A DNA stretch of 64,000 nt from Anaspis maculata (GCA_949128115.1 OX421964.1:12362892-12426891); one strand, 5' to 3'; positions 21,037-33,286 are shown, counted from the first letter of the stretch. The notes: generated from the letters alone by a model not told the origin. A program made the numbers and translations.

Positions 21037-23604
21037 ATGATGTCATCCCACAGTTGACAGAATGGCCGTCATTGTTTGTGTACACAGCAACCCAGCGTCT
21101 GGTTTCTTATATCTCGTGCCTTATTTACACTGCGCATACACTTGTATTCGGAATTTATCGACTCACCAACAACACAGATTTCAGCTATTGGATGGATAGC
21201 TTTTTCCTAACTTTTTCTACTCCGTTCATTGTGCCCAACCAAGCTTCCATCGTGTGACGGTTTTATTCTGCTTTGCTGTTTCAGGTGATCAGTTGTTACG
21301 TCATATTACACAGCAAACAGCAGGACTACTATGAAATAGCCGACACTTTTTTCCAGCAATTATGGCCGTTTGTAGAACATCGATCGACCTATGCCGTTTT
21401 GAAAAAGGAAGCGAAGATGGTGAAGTTGTATTTCTGGAGCACAGCCATTTGCATTGGCGTTGCAAGCGCTTGCTCCTTTTTCTTAGATGACTACGCTTGC
21501 CAATACTTTCCTGTTTACAAGTTTTCGGTTGATCATTTCGGGCGAAAACGGAGTTATTTGTTTTTGACTCCATTATATTTATCAACTTTGCATGCCTCTT
21601 ACGTCACTGGGGCGTGCGCTTCGGTTCAAGTATACATGGCCTTCCAAGTAAAATTTCAATTAACTTTTCTGGTTGATAAACTTGATGAAATGCAGAGAGT
21701 GGATTTGTTGCAAGAGGATAAACTCTTACAAGATCAAGATTATCAAGCTGGAATCAAGAGAGAGCTGTTGACCTGCTTCAAGCACTATTGTTTATTGAAA
21801 CGGTTTGTAGACTCAGTAATTTACCCAGGTGATCGATTTTAACTTTGTCGCTTCATATGCTTGAATAAAACCAGAGGCAGACTGACTCTGGTGAGATAAC
21901 TGCCACGGAGGTGTTCTTGGATTTGAAATTAGAGAGTCAAACACAATGGGGCCTTATACTTTTTTTGCTTTAAAACGTTCTGAAAGGTTGGTTCGCTACA
22001 TGAATGATAATATTTCGTCTCAAAAGCCTCTGCCATTTAAAAAAAATACATATTGAAAATGAGGGCGGGAATAACTTTAATTCAATAATTTCAACGTCCG
22101 TAAATATTTATGATAATCCAACTTTCTCCCAAAAATCTTGAGCTATGACGGCATATGGAGTACTTCCGACCTTTTGCTCTGGTGTTATTACTTCGGCTTT
22201 GACGGTACATGACGTTTTATCCCCTTCCAACAATAATAGTTCAATTTCATTGGTAGATGAATTTAGGCGAGTATTCGGTATAGACTTGAATAGATAGACT
22301 ATGAAGAGCCCAATTTCTAGATCTTTTTCCTAGGCAGATTTTTCTCAACTTGACAGTATGAAGTTTCATTTTTAGCTACTTGAGCATCGATTCACGTTGA
22401 TAAAATCACATTTTTGGTTCTCGTATAAGACCTGATTGGGGATACTCACAGTTGATTCATATACCAGGGTCGGATTTTTTTATCCCTTCACTTTTGGGAA
22501 AAAGGGATTTTTTTTGTTTTTCGAACAATCCCGTGGAATCTGCAGACCTCTTTTGTCGCTTGGTTTTACGAGAATTTCTTGATAATTCAAGGAAGCCGTC
22601 TGACTGCATCCCCGCAAAGGGTCCATCTTTTGGTCTGAGTATTTAGTTTGTCGTCTTCATTGTTTATTTCTTTATGATCTGGCTCGAAATTTTGGCCTCA
22701 ACATTACAGGCCTCACAGGCGAAGCCGCTCTAAGCGTATAAGGTGCGTCTGAATCAAAGCAAAATTCAAGCGACAAAGTTAGGTATGGGTGAAATCGATC
22801 AGCTGATTATCATGTCTTTATTTTGAAGTGCATCCTTTTGAAACATACATTGTAGCTTCTCAAACCGAATCAACGAAATGATTTTTTATCCCAGCTTCGC
22901 TGTCGCTCTTGGCGGAATGATCTTTTTGGTCGGTGTCATCGTTATCATGGTGCTTATGATGCAAATACAAGTTTCAGAACATGACCACGATGACGTAACT
23001 AATTTTTCCAGAAATTTTCGGCAAACACCGGCAACTTATCCATACGGATGCTGTTTTTGTTTGCCGAATCGACTTTACTCGTATCATCTTTTTATCTTGC
23101 CGGCCAGATGTTAGAGACTGAGGTGAGGATGCGATGCAATATTTATTCTGGGCGAAAATCCTGGGAGTCAGAAATTTTTTCATCACTGATCGATTTTGTT
23201 TCAGTCAGAAAAGGTGCACTCGTCAGTCGCCAGCTTGCCCTGGTACTTGTGGAATAGCGAGAACAAAAAAATGGTTCTGATGTTTCTGGTTGCAACCCGA
23301 GAACAGATGGTTTTCTCGGCTGCCGGATTGGTCACCTTGAACTACGGATTCATGATCAGAGTGAGCATCGCATCAATCCAAAACTCTCGAGACTGAATTT
23401 GAGCTTTTTCATAGTTCTGTCGTTTGATTTACTCTGCTGGAACGTTTCTTTTGAGCTTTTGAAGATGTTCTGCGTCTCGTAAGTCGTACGAAATCACCAC
23501 GATGGGTGGATGCAAAATTTGGTGCGAACTGACGCTATTTTCAAAGACATTATGTGTTTCGCACAAAGTCCCACTAATGTTGGCATATTTTTCTACTGAA
23601 TAGT
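21037..23604 (+). CDS. Insect odorant receptor (7tm_6), copy 1, multi-exon
   Basis: A seven-transmembrane ligand-gated channel subunit of sensory neurons, expected to pair with Orco. Exons by splice sites and frame: 21037-21230, 21285-21802, 22856-22970, 23012-23122 and 23205-23360, with a short last exon near 23547-23604. All joins keep one frame (phases 0, 2, 0, 0). Together they give about 365 residues plus a short tail; a small N-terminal exon is missing. Hydrophobic spans are SYISCLIYTAHTLVFGIY, YFWSTAICIGVASACSFFL, LYLSTLHASYVTGACASV, FAVALGGMIFLVGVIVIMV and the segment around LLVSSFYLAG. The PWYLWN...KKMVLMFLVATREQM...SAAGLVTLNYGFMIR block is the family's C-terminal signature. The second exon could instead end at 21828 (AG/GTGATC), but only 21802 joins the next exon in frame. 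No disabling change is seen. The last exon is uncertain. Confidence 0.82.
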
Positions 23605-23922
23605 AGCATAGCCAGTAGCACAATTATTGAGTAATGATTACCTAGTGACTAATACATAAACTACACATTTAATTCATTAGTGCAAAAAATGACCAGTATT
23701 TAGATATTCCTGAAAGCTGTATTACACTACACAATTTCTTGTACAATTTCTTGAACCATCTGCCAAAATAATGTCAAAAAACAATGAACTTGATTGTTGA
23801 TAGACAGATTGTACAAGAAATTGTGTAGTGTAATACAGCTATAATATCACGAAAAATGATGTCGACATCTTAAAATTTTGCTTTCAATTTTATAAAAGTC
23901 TGTAAGAATTCATTACAATAAA
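23549..23922 (+). other. 3' end block of odorant-receptor gene 1 with poly(A) signal
   Basis: This block matches 33019-33286 downstream of receptor gene 2. It includes a candidate last exon with a stop at about 23602-23604 and an AATAAA at 23917-23922. Conservation in both copies marks it as the shared 3' end of the genes. Confidence 0.55.
23715..23840. repeat. Short MITE-like hairpin
   Basis: Perfect 33-bp inverted arms (23715-23747 and 23808-23840) surround 60 bp. It lies in the 3' block of receptor gene 1 and is absent from the matching block of copy 2, so it is an insertion. Confidence 0.8.
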
Positions 23923-24659
23923 AAACACACGATTTTAAAACTGAGTAGTCTTTTTTTCCACACTTTAGTATCATTAGACAGAGAGACATCAGTCTGCGAA
24001 TGGTTTTAATCATCATAGGAAATCTCAATGTTGAAATTACTGATCATTACCTGGAAAAACGTTCGATTCACTCCGCTGGCTGAAATGTTCTTTTTCAGCT
24101 TCCGAAGATAATCTAATCTGGAGTGCAATTTCGAGATTATTTTATTTCGTCCTAATTTTAACGGCCCCAATAATTTGAGATCGGCACAATTACTGAGAAA
24201 GAAAATTTGATTCCAATGGAGCTGAATGTCTCCGGCTGTTATCAAGACATTGCGTAGGTATCCATCGATTACCTATATCCAAGAACCTAAGTAAAGAAAG
24301 CTAAAATACTTAATTATTCACGAAGTTGCTGCAAAGTCACTCGTGTGAACACTGACGAGCTGGACTTCGGATATTTCTTACTGCAGCTCGTCCATCATTA
24401 TGCGTTTTCTCTCGTCCAGTCGCGAACGCATTTTTTTTATTCCTCATATACTCAGTTTTTCTACCTTAACAGGCTGCTAACAACGTCAAGTATTCTGGTA
24501 ATATCAATTTTCCTAGCCACAGTTTCATCTCATCAAACTCAGGTAGCAATAATTTTACAATAAGACTTGTAGGTAGGTACCTAGATGTTGCACAAGATCA
24601 GATATATTATATACCATATAGGTGATTCTTTGAGAACGCTTCAGTAGTTCCAAAGTTCT

Positions 24660-25610
24660 AAATTATTTTGAACAACTTTGAAATTTTTGTCAAATCCTCT
24701 AATCATCACCTAGTTAAGTTGGAAGCTCCCAGAATTATCGTGAAAACTTCGGAATTATAGTCAAAACCTCGAATGTTTTGTTCAAAATCAACAAACTACC
24801 TCGAGAACTCTTGAACTCTAGAGCCATTTCATAATTATCTCAAAAACTTTCACCCAAGAGCAGCAGAATCTGAATATGCCTCATCAGCTCTCCAAGTATA
24901 ATAAAAAAAACTCCTCCCGCGTTATTGTCAAAATTTTCTAATTCCTTTGAAAACTTCACGTGACACAATAATTCTCTTGAGAAATTTCCACAACTTTCTT
25001 AAAAGCACTGATCACTCCAGCAACTTCTGATTTATCATGGAGATGCCTTGGAACATTTTGGAATTTTCCCTATCAGATACATCCGAACTTGTCAACTCTA
25101 GTTAGCTCTATCCTATACGTTTCCGAATCAACTTGAAAAACTTGATGTCAGCTTGATGTTTATTGTTCAATTCCCTCCCACCAATTTTCTTTTATTGCCG
25201 AATTATTTCGAAAACTCCCAATTAGATGTAAAACTTCATGTTTCTTTCCAAACTTCGGATATATTGTCGAAACTTCCGAGGTTTCTCAGAAAATTCTCCA
25301 ACACTTTTGAAAACTCCAAAACTAAGTAGAGAAGCTTCAGAAATATACTCGAAGCTTTTGAATTTGGGCTTCGGAAGCTCATGGATGATTTGAAATAACT
25401 CTCAAGCTATCGCCACAACTGTGTAATCATAGACTCCTGATTGTTTGGAACTCGGTTTGGAAGCTCGGTATAGTTACCAGAAACAGAACCTCGAAATCTT
25501 CCTGTCAACGAGTCTCAACGTTCAAAACTCCCAAATCAACTTGAAAGACTTGCTGATTGTCGTCAAGCTTCTTTTTCGTCTTATTAACTATCACATTTTC
25601 TTAAATTCTG
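24660..25610. repeat. AT-rich degenerate repeat region, inverted sense
   Basis: It carries reverse-complement wording of the 180-bp repeat (ccgaagttttgac-type phrases read on the minus strand). No gene is seen. Confidence 0.45.
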
Positions 25611-26512
25611 TGACAATCAAATAAACTTGCCAGTTTCGCCATTAATCGAGAAGTTTTCCAACATAACTATGTATTGAGTTTCTGGAATACTGAAGGATAT
25701 TTAGTTTTCAATACAATTTGGAATTTCAAACATTCCCAAGAAAAAGCAAGAGTTTTGGTCTATATCTGGGAAGTCTCTTATGTAGACCAGGCGCCAGGGG
25801 AAACAATAAGGAAATAATTGTTTCCTGACTGAAAACTAGCCTAAAACGATCTGTGTAGCTTAGGTTTTGACATACTAGCTTCCCCTCTTTCGGAAGTGTC
25901 GGCGTCATGTCGCCATCATCAACAAGAAGTGCACCAGCGTGGTTTTTGCCGAATATCTTAATTTTGGGTCATCTGACAGCAAAAGATGTGAAGAGTCATT
26001 TTGAAGCCTATAAAATTCCCTACAGTTTGATTTTTCAATCAATTTTCTGCGACTTATGGTCTTTGAAATAGAGCTTCTGGAAGCGAGAGTCATTGTCGTG
26101 AAAGCTCCATGGACACTTGACTCGAAAAACTAAAATGTCGATGTAACAAAAAAAAATTCAAAATGAGATTTCTCGAGAATCCCACACGCTATAATTGCGG
26201 TGATGGTCTTAAACTCTTTCTCTTGAACTGTAGATTACGAATATTGAAAAGTCAAAAACGTCACATTGTACATATACAGGGTGTACTACGGGAATCAAAT
26301 CAGAACAGAGAAATTTGACATATTTCTTTGATTTAGCCTATGCGAAACTCTAAGCACTTATCACGAGTCCAATATCAATATGCATTGCTCTGTGAACTTC
26401 ACTTGATACACTTAAGAAGTGGTCAGCTCACAGCGTTCCTGTGGAATGTTTTGAAGGCCCTCTGAAATCATCAAAATTTACAGTAGCAAGAAATGTATGT
26501 AACAGTATATTA

Positions 26513-26626
26513 TATACCAAGGAACCAAAGTGAATTTTTGATCCCTTGGGTGAAGTTTGTTGCTCGAGGGTCCTTTGGGTCCAAATCCCCAAAAATTCAC
26601 TTTGGTCCTTTGGTATATTATACTGT
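26513..26626. repeat. Hairpin inside foldback element B
   Basis: Arms built on ataccaaggaaccaaagtga and its inverse with a short loop, at the core of element B. Confidence 0.75.
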
Positions 26627-26656
26627 TATATACATTCCTTGGTACTGTAAATTTTT

Positions 26657-26899
26657 AGAAGGTATATATTGAAATAATCTTGAAACTACACCACAATTTT
26701 CCTATTTTTCTTTTACCAACCGGTTTCGCCTTTCGGCATCGTCAGGGTTTGTATAATATTTAAAATATTTTCTTTTTTGGAGAAATTTATAAATTTTTTA
26801 AAATTTTCCTTATAAAATTTTAAAAGAAAATTCGGTTGGTAAAAGAAAAATAGGAAAATTGTGGTGTAGTTTCAAGATTATTTCAATATATACCTTCTA
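26657..26899. mobile_element. Inverted pair of Penelope-type terminal fragments (hairpin)
   Basis: Arms of about 85 bp (gaaggtatatattgaaataa... and its inverse) end in a hammerhead-like core on the minus strand at 26721-26746. The right arm lacks the core. Wording such as ggttggtaaaagaaaaatag with an adjacent stem-loop resembles the start of Penelope-like terminal repeats. It lies inside element B. Confidence 0.45.
26721..26746 (-). ncRNA. Hammerhead-like ribozyme motif
   Basis: Minus strand CTGACGA, one extra T, a GCC-GAAA-GGC hairpin, then GAAAC. Both conserved core strands of a hammerhead are present. The extra base before stem II departs from the canonical form, and the partner strand of stem III with a cleavage site is not obvious. 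Confidence 0.4.
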
Positions 26900-28097
26900 C
26901 TTTATACAACACCACTTCAAGAACAATGGATTTTTACTTATTTGTAAATTTTTAATATTCTGATGATTTCAGAGGGCCTTCAAAACATTTTACAGTAAAG
27001 CTGTGAGCTGATCACTTCTTTAGTGTAATAAGTGAAGCTTATAGAGCAAATCCATATTGATATTGGACTCGTGTTAGGTGCTTAGAGTGTCGCATATAGG
27101 CTAAATCAAAGAAATATGAAATTTCTCTGATCTGACTTGATTCCCTCAGTACACCATGTATATGTACTATGTGACGTTTTTGACTTTTCTATATTCGTAA
27201 TCAACACATTTCAGTTTTTCGAGTCAAGTGGCCATGGAGCTTTTACGACAATGCCTCTCGCTTCCAGAAGCTCTATCTCGAAAGCCATAAGTCGCAGAAA
27301 GGTCATTTAAAAACTATTCCGTAGGGAATCTCATTGGTTTCAAAATTACTTCTTACATCTTTTGCTGTCAGATGGTCCAAAGTCAAAATATTCGGCAAAA
27401 ACCATGCTGGTGCACTTCTTGTTGATGATGGCGACATGACGCCGACATTTCCGAAAGGGGGGAAATTAGTATGTCAAAACCTAAGCCACACAGATCGTTT
27501 CAAGCTAGTTTCCAGCCAGGAAACAATTATTTCCTTATTAAGCTGATTTTTGCTCCCTGGCGCCTGGGCTATATGATAGACAGTGAACTTTCAGAAGAAA
27601 TGAAGGGTTTCTGGTTTTGATGGCAATTTATAATCCTCCGTTACAATTCGTGAATGTTGACAAAAGTATGGTAGGAAGTTTATCAAGATAACCAGTTATT
27701 CTCCAAAATAAATAAGGCGTCTCGTTTTTAATGAAACTTGTTGATAGTACTGATAACTGGGAAGTTTTCCAAGAAATTGAGTTAGTTTTCAAGAGTAATA
27801 GGAAGTTTTGACAATAATATGAATGTTTTCAATAATCTTAAAAATTTTTTACAAAAGCTTGGTGATTTCTTGAGACAATGAGAAAATAATCTTTGATACA
27901 ATGTAGGCGTTTCAATTTTTTATTCATTTTTCCGCCTGTTTCTGATAGATTTTCATTCAAATGATTGATTTCAATATAGCGAAGAAGGTTTCAGTTCTGT
28001 TTTGCCGTAGACCACGAATTCAAATTTGATTTCTGTCCAGGTTTGATGCGCATCTCCAAAAGCAAAGTTTAAAAGAAATCGAACCAAAATTATTGAG

Positions 28098-28345
28098 TTT
28101 TTTTTTTCAATTTGCTATAAATTACACCACAAATTATTGGGACTTCTTTGGCCAACCGTTTCGCCGTTAGGCATCGTAGGAGTTGAGAAGTGACATTTTG
28201 TGTTATTTATACTTGGGTATAAAATTTCATTTTAAATTTGGGACTTATTGGGAGAAGTCCCTATAATTTGTGGTGTGATTTGAAGCAAAAAACCTATAAC
28301 GTCAACACCACTAAAAGGAAGATGAAAGAATTTTTTCAGTTTATT
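28098..28345. mobile_element. Hairpin insert related to Penelope-type termini
   Basis: It interrupts the alignment between duplication copies: copy 1 is continuous near 20585. It contains inverted arms around caccacaaattattgggactt and its inverse. A degenerate hammerhead-like core on the minus strand lies at 28157-28180 (CTACGA, GCC-TAAC-GGC, GAAAC). Confidence 0.5.
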
Positions 28346-28758
28346 CAAATTTTTTAAATTGTTCAAGATGATCCATGCGAGTCTCAAGGAACTGACCAGT
28401 TTTGAAAATAACTCGGAATTTTGGATTATAAGAGAGTAAGGAAAATCGGAAGTTTTGGCGATAGTTCGGAAGTTTCCAGTACAAGTCGAGCATGTTTGCA
28501 AAAAACTCGCAGTTTCTCAAGACGATGCAAGAATTGTGAGGATAGACTAAGCGTCCCCCAAAAAATACAATCTTGGCCTTGGTGGCTGTTTTGAAACCAT
28601 GCATCAACTTGCAGTCTTTTTTGTTTCTCCAACAGTTCCGTGGCAGTCAACTCCGCGACAAGAGGCAGACAGTATGGGGATTCTCAAATACAAGAGTCAA
28701 ATCAAAGGTTCCGTTGTCAAATTGGCTCTGTGATAATGAGAAACAGTTTCTGTTGCAG

Positions 28759-31700
28759 ATGATGCCATCCCACAGTTGACAGAATGGCCGTCATTGTTTG
28801 TGCACACAACAATACAGCGTCTAATCTCTTATATCTCGTGCCTTATTTACACTGCTCATACACTTGTATTCGGAATTTATCAACTGACCCACAACACAGA
28901 TCTCAGCTATTGGATGGATAACTTTTTCGTAACTTTTTCGCCGTTCATGGTGCTCAACCAAGCGTCTGTCGTCTGACGGTTTCATTTTGCTTTGTTATTT
29001 CAGGTGATCAGTTGTTACGTCATATTACACAGCAAAAAACAGGAGTACTATGAAATGACCGACACTTTTTTCCAGCATTTATGGCCGTTTGTAGAACATC
29101 GATCGACTTATGCCGTTTTGAAAAAGGAAGCGAAGATGGTGAAGTTGTATTTCTGGAGCACAGCCATTTGCATTGGCGTTGCATGCGCTTGCTCCTTTTT
29201 CTTAGATGACTACATTTGCCAATACGTTCCTGTTTACAAGTTTCTGGTTGATCATTTCGGGCGAAAACGGAGTTATTTGTTTTTGACTCCATTATATTTA
29301 TCAACTTTGCATGCCTCTTACGTCATTGGAGCGTGTGCTTCGGTTCAAGTATACATGACCTTTCAAGTGAAATTTCAATTATCTTTTCTGGTTGATAAAC
29401 TAGATGAAATGCGGGAAGTGGATTTGTTGCACGAGGATAAACTCTCACAAGATCAAGATTATCAAATTAGAATTAGGAGAGAGCTGTTGACCTGCTTCAA
29501 GCACTATTGTTTATTGAAATGGTTTGTAGACCCATTTATTTACCTAGGTAATCGATTTACTTTGTCGCTTGTATATACACAAGCTTATTTAATACATGCT
29601 AAAATGTTGAAATAAAATGAGGCAAACCCCACAGTTTCAAATTGATATACCTGAGTTATAAATAGCTCTTCTACAGATTATATTGAATAGATTTCTCAAC
29701 ACACATGTCATTACATGAACGAACTAAAGTTACTATACAAGAATAAACATTCACTAGACGATCACTATGAAGCCAAGGAGAGAATATACTTTATTAGAAA
29801 GTTATATTTATGTCCTATAAAGAATAAAATGAGTAGACGAGTCATTCCAGTACTCACAGTTGATTCGCACAAGGGTCGTATTTTCGATCTCTTCACTTCT
29901 GATAAGAAGGAGTTTTTTCGTTTTTCGAACGAATCTCGTGGAAAACTGCAGACGTCTTTTGTCGTGTGTTCCACGAGAATTTCTTGATAATTCAAGAAAG
30001 CCGTCTGGCTGCATCCCCGCAAAGGGTTCATCTTTCCATCTGGGTATTTAGTTTGCCGTCTTTATTGTTTATTTCTTCATAATCTGGCTCAAAATTTTGG
30101 CCTCAGGATTAGAGGCCTTGAAGGCGAAGCCGCTCCAAGCGTACAAGGTGCGCCTGAATCAAAGCAAAATTCAATCGACAAAGTTAGGTTTGGTGAAATC
30201 GATCAGTTTATTATTATGTCTTTATTTCGAAGTGCATCCTTTTGAAACGTTCTATTGTAGCCTTTTAAACCGAATCAACGAAATGATTTTTCATCCCAGC
30301 TTGGTTGTCGCTCTTTGCGGAACTATCACTTTAGTTGCTATCATCGTCGCCATGGTGCTTATGATCCAAGTACATGTTTCAGAACATGACCACGATGATA
30401 TATTTGGTTTTTTTTTTTCAGAAATTTTCGGCAAACGCCGGCAACTTATCTATACGGATGCTGTTTTGGTTCCCCGAATCGACTCTACTCGTATCATCTT
30501 TCTTTCTTGCTGGCCAGGCGTTACAGACTGAGGTGGGTATGCGATGTAATATTCATTTTGGGCCAAAAATCTTGGGAGTCAGAATTTTTTTCATCACTGA
30601 TCGATTTTGTTTCAGTCAGCAAAGGTGCACTCGTCAGTCGCCAGCTTGCCGTGGTACTTGTGGAATGGCGAGAACAAAAAAATTGTTCTGATGTTTCTGG
30701 TTGCAACCCAAGAACAGATGATTTTCTCGGCTGCCGGATTGGTCACCTTGAACTACGGATTCATGATCAGAGTGAGCATCACGTCAATCCAAAACGTTCG
30801 AGACTGAATTTGAGCTTTTTCGCAGTTCTGACGTTTGATTTACTCTGCTGGAACGTGTCTTTTGAGCTTTTGAAGATGTTCCACGTTCTCGAAGCTCGTA
30901 CGAAACTTCCGTGCGCAGAGTCTGTTTTTTGGGTGTGCCAGTACCTACCTTATTATGTAATATCAACAGAAGGAGACAGGTTCTCCTCAATGGCGGTTTT
31001 GGTGAATTGGTATTGGTGTGGTACAGTGTACAGTTGTTACAAAGTTGAAGAACGTCAGATGTGGCGAATACGAAGGGGGGCGCGGCGTTTCGGTTATGTT
31101 CCGCAGGCGAATTTTTTTCCGAATTTTGGGTATGCCGCCCGGCTTTTTGACCCCCCACCCCGTACCTTTGCTGACTGGCAATGTCAAGGAGAGAAGTTTT
31201 GACTTATTCAGCTTAATTTTCCACAGGAATTCTTCCATGTCTGTAGTGTGTTTCTTAATAAATATCGATGTTCTTCTGTCTATACACTACTCTATTAAAA
31301 ATCGTTGTCTATTTTTCGACCAATATATATTTCGAGCTGATGGCGCTCATCTTCAGGGTTTTTTTTGCTACAAATAAATATATAAATGGTATGAATATAC
31401 AGAAACCAAAATTCAAAATAACTCACTTTTTAGATTTTTGAAAAAAGTTTCATGTCAGGATGGAAAATAATTGTCAGTTTGAATTTTAGTAATTGTTAAC
31501 AATAATTGCTTAGATACTAAATAATGAATAAAGGTGTTCAGGTGAAGGTAAATAGGTAAAAAAAAAGGAAATAATTGAATAAACTTGAGTGCCACCTGAA
31601 AAAATGGGGAACAGACTAACCGGCTACTTCGAAGCGAAGTCAAAGTTTGCTTACCACATCATTTCATCTGGCCACACATTCAATCCAGACTCTTGCTTCA

Positions 31701-33083
31701 AAATTTTACATCATGAATCCAAATATCAAAAACGAATTCTTTTTTAATCACTTGAAATTTCAAAATCATTAAAAAACAGTGAACAAAACACCTTGAACGA
31801 ACAGACTGAGTTGCTACAGGGGAGAGACACTTTCGACATTCTGATTGAGGCAGGGAGTGACTTTTTCAAACAGTTCACTTGATGTTTGTTTGAGTTGTTC
31901 CTTGGTTCTGTTGGTGTGTGTTTGTGTCTCTCTCAAGTAGCCGGTTAGTCTGTTCCCCATTTTTTCAGGTGGCACTCAAGTTTATTCAATTCTTTCCTTT
32001 TTTTTTTACCTATTTACCTTCACCTGAACACCTTTATTCATTATTTAGTATCTAAGCAATTATTGTTAACAATTACCAAAATTCAAACTGACAATTATTT
32101 TCCATCCTGACATGAAACTTTTTTCAAAAATCTAAAAAGTGAGTTATTTTGAATTTTGGTTTCTGTATATTCATACCATTTATATATTTATTTGTAGCAA
32201 AAAAACCCTGAAGATGAGCGCCATCAGCTCGAAATATATATTGGTCGAAAAATAGACAACGATTTTTAATAGAGTAGTGTATAGACAGAAGAACATCGAT
32301 ATTTATTATTCAGCTTAGCTGAATGCCGCCAATAAACATATTTCATGTGCAATCGTCCCTTAATGCTTACTTTATCATTAACAAAGACCGTTTTGAAAGT
32401 GGCATTTTTCAGTATTTCGACAGATTTCAGATCTCTCTTGTCACATTTCAAGCACTCTTGTCACTTTTTAGCACTGTTATGCTTCAAGGTCATTTTTTGG
32501 CACTGTTATGTCAACGCAAATGTCAGGTCAACGTCAATTATTATTGGGGCCGCAGTCGAGAAATAAATTATTTGTACGAATCGTGAACGCAAAAGAAAGG
32601 AAGACAAAAGGACGCAGCTTCCAGAATTTCTCGGGGGACGTCGACATCATTGCTAAATCGTCGGACATTTTGCAGCGGAATAAATTTTGAAGGCTGTCAA
32701 GACTGTCTTTTGTTTCTCCATGGCAACTGGATATTAACGCCTATGAATTCGATAGATGCATACAAACTTTGGTGCAAAATGATGTTATTCTCACGAATAA
32801 TACACCTATCCCACCGCGATATCAATCGTGAACCCGCTGCGTGCGCCGGTTACATGGGGAAATTTTGCTTGGGGTTTGGACATAATTGGTACTCTGAAAT
32901 TGACGGTTGACATTGACAGAATAGATAATATGCGCCGGTACCCATCAGAATTGCCAACCTCAATTTTGAATATGGTTATATTGCATGCGCACTGGGTCCA
33001 AAATTTCTCGACGGGATAGGTGTATTGTGTTCTGCATAAAAGTCCCACTAAAGGTGGCATGTTTCTCTGCTAAAAAGTAGCAC
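28759..33083 (+). CDS. Insect odorant receptor (7tm_6), copy 2, multi-exon
   Basis: Paralogue of the gene at 21037-23604. Exons: 28759-28949, 29004-29521, 30261-30375, 30422-30532 and 30616-30771, plus a last exon near 33020-33083. The four exons after the first match gene 1 exactly in length (518, 115, 111 and 156 nt), and the first intron is 54 bp in both. The first exon is one codon shorter (191 against 194 nt). Membrane spans and the PWYLWN...GFMIR end are retained. Changes are mostly substitutions, for example a Cys instead of Arg across the second junction. The last intron has grown to about 2.2 kb by insertion of palindrome C and other DNA. No stop or frameshift is seen in the five exons, so it may be functional. 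The N-terminal exon is again not identified. Confidence 0.8.
31256..32308. mobile_element. Foldback element C in the last intron of odorant-receptor gene 2
   Basis: Arms 31256-31629 and 31935-32308 are inverted copies, almost identical by eye, around a 305-bp centre. Each arm holds a hammerhead-like motif (31329-31358 minus strand, 32206-32235 plus strand). TA occurs at both ends but in AT-rich context. The motif and neighbouring wording suggest derivation from an inverted pair of Penelope-type ends. Confidence 0.8.
32206..32235 (+). ncRNA. Hammerhead-like motif in palindrome C (mirror copy at 31329-31358, minus strand)
   Basis: CTGAAGA, an extra T, stem GAGC/GCTC with a 7-nt loop, then GAAA followed by an AT-rich stretch that could pair with upstream tatatat. 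The same layout is seen at 26721-26746, including the extra pyrimidine. Confidence 0.35.
32310..33018. other. Unassigned sequence in the last intron of odorant-receptor gene 2
   Basis: No counterpart in duplication copy 1 and no recognisable element. Frames at 32323-32586 and 32650-32910 lack family features. Confidence 0.3.
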
Positions 33084-33280
33084 AACTAGCAGCACAAGTA
33101 GTGATTAATGAACAAACCACACATTGAATTTACCTCGGAATTTACTGTTGCAGAGAAGATTCCGAGTATTTAGATATAATCAGAAAAATCGTAATTTTCA
33201 CAATAGCACGAAAAATGCTGACGTCACTAAATTCTTTTTCACAATATGGAAATTATAGAAAACTGTGAAAGATTTATTAC

Positions 33281-33286
33281 AATAAA
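33281..33286 (+). promoter_or_regulatory. Poly(A) signal of odorant-receptor gene 2
   Basis: AATAAA in the block shared with gene 1 (23917-23922). Confidence 0.5.

Larger units (their letters stand above)
5165..23960 (+). repeat. Tandem segmental duplication, copy 1 (odorant-receptor locus)
   Basis: Blocks in this interval recur in the same order and orientation in 24245-33330. 5165-5580 matches 24245-24680. 7655-8043 matches 25620-25782 plus 27572-27765. 20284-23490 matches 27750-30905. 23549-23960 matches 33019-33330. The copies differ mainly by insertions. Copy 1 carries the 12.2-kb Penelope-like complex at 8044-20272, and probably also the material at about 5590-6300 and the SINE near 6500. 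The second copy begins about 285 bp after the first ends, so the arrangement is head-to-tail. Matching was by eye, so edges are approximate. Confidence 0.75.
25785..27569. mobile_element. Large foldback element B, TA-flanked, with nested hairpins
   Basis: Outer ends G(A/C)CCAGGCGCCAGGG are inverted at 25785 and 27569, each beside TA (25783-25784, 27570-27571). Arms run 25785-26480 and about 26950-27569. The matching place in duplication copy 1 (near 7868) reads straight through, which confirms an insertion. Its centre contains two further hairpins: 26513-26626 and 26657-26899. The second carries a hammerhead-like motif and may be a separate insertion. No transposase. Confidence 0.8.

Noticed and set aside
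21803..21842. Receptor exon extending to 21828 (donor AG/GTGATC) or to a stop at 21842
   Set aside because: The next exon joins in frame only from the donor at 21803, and this holds in both paralogues.
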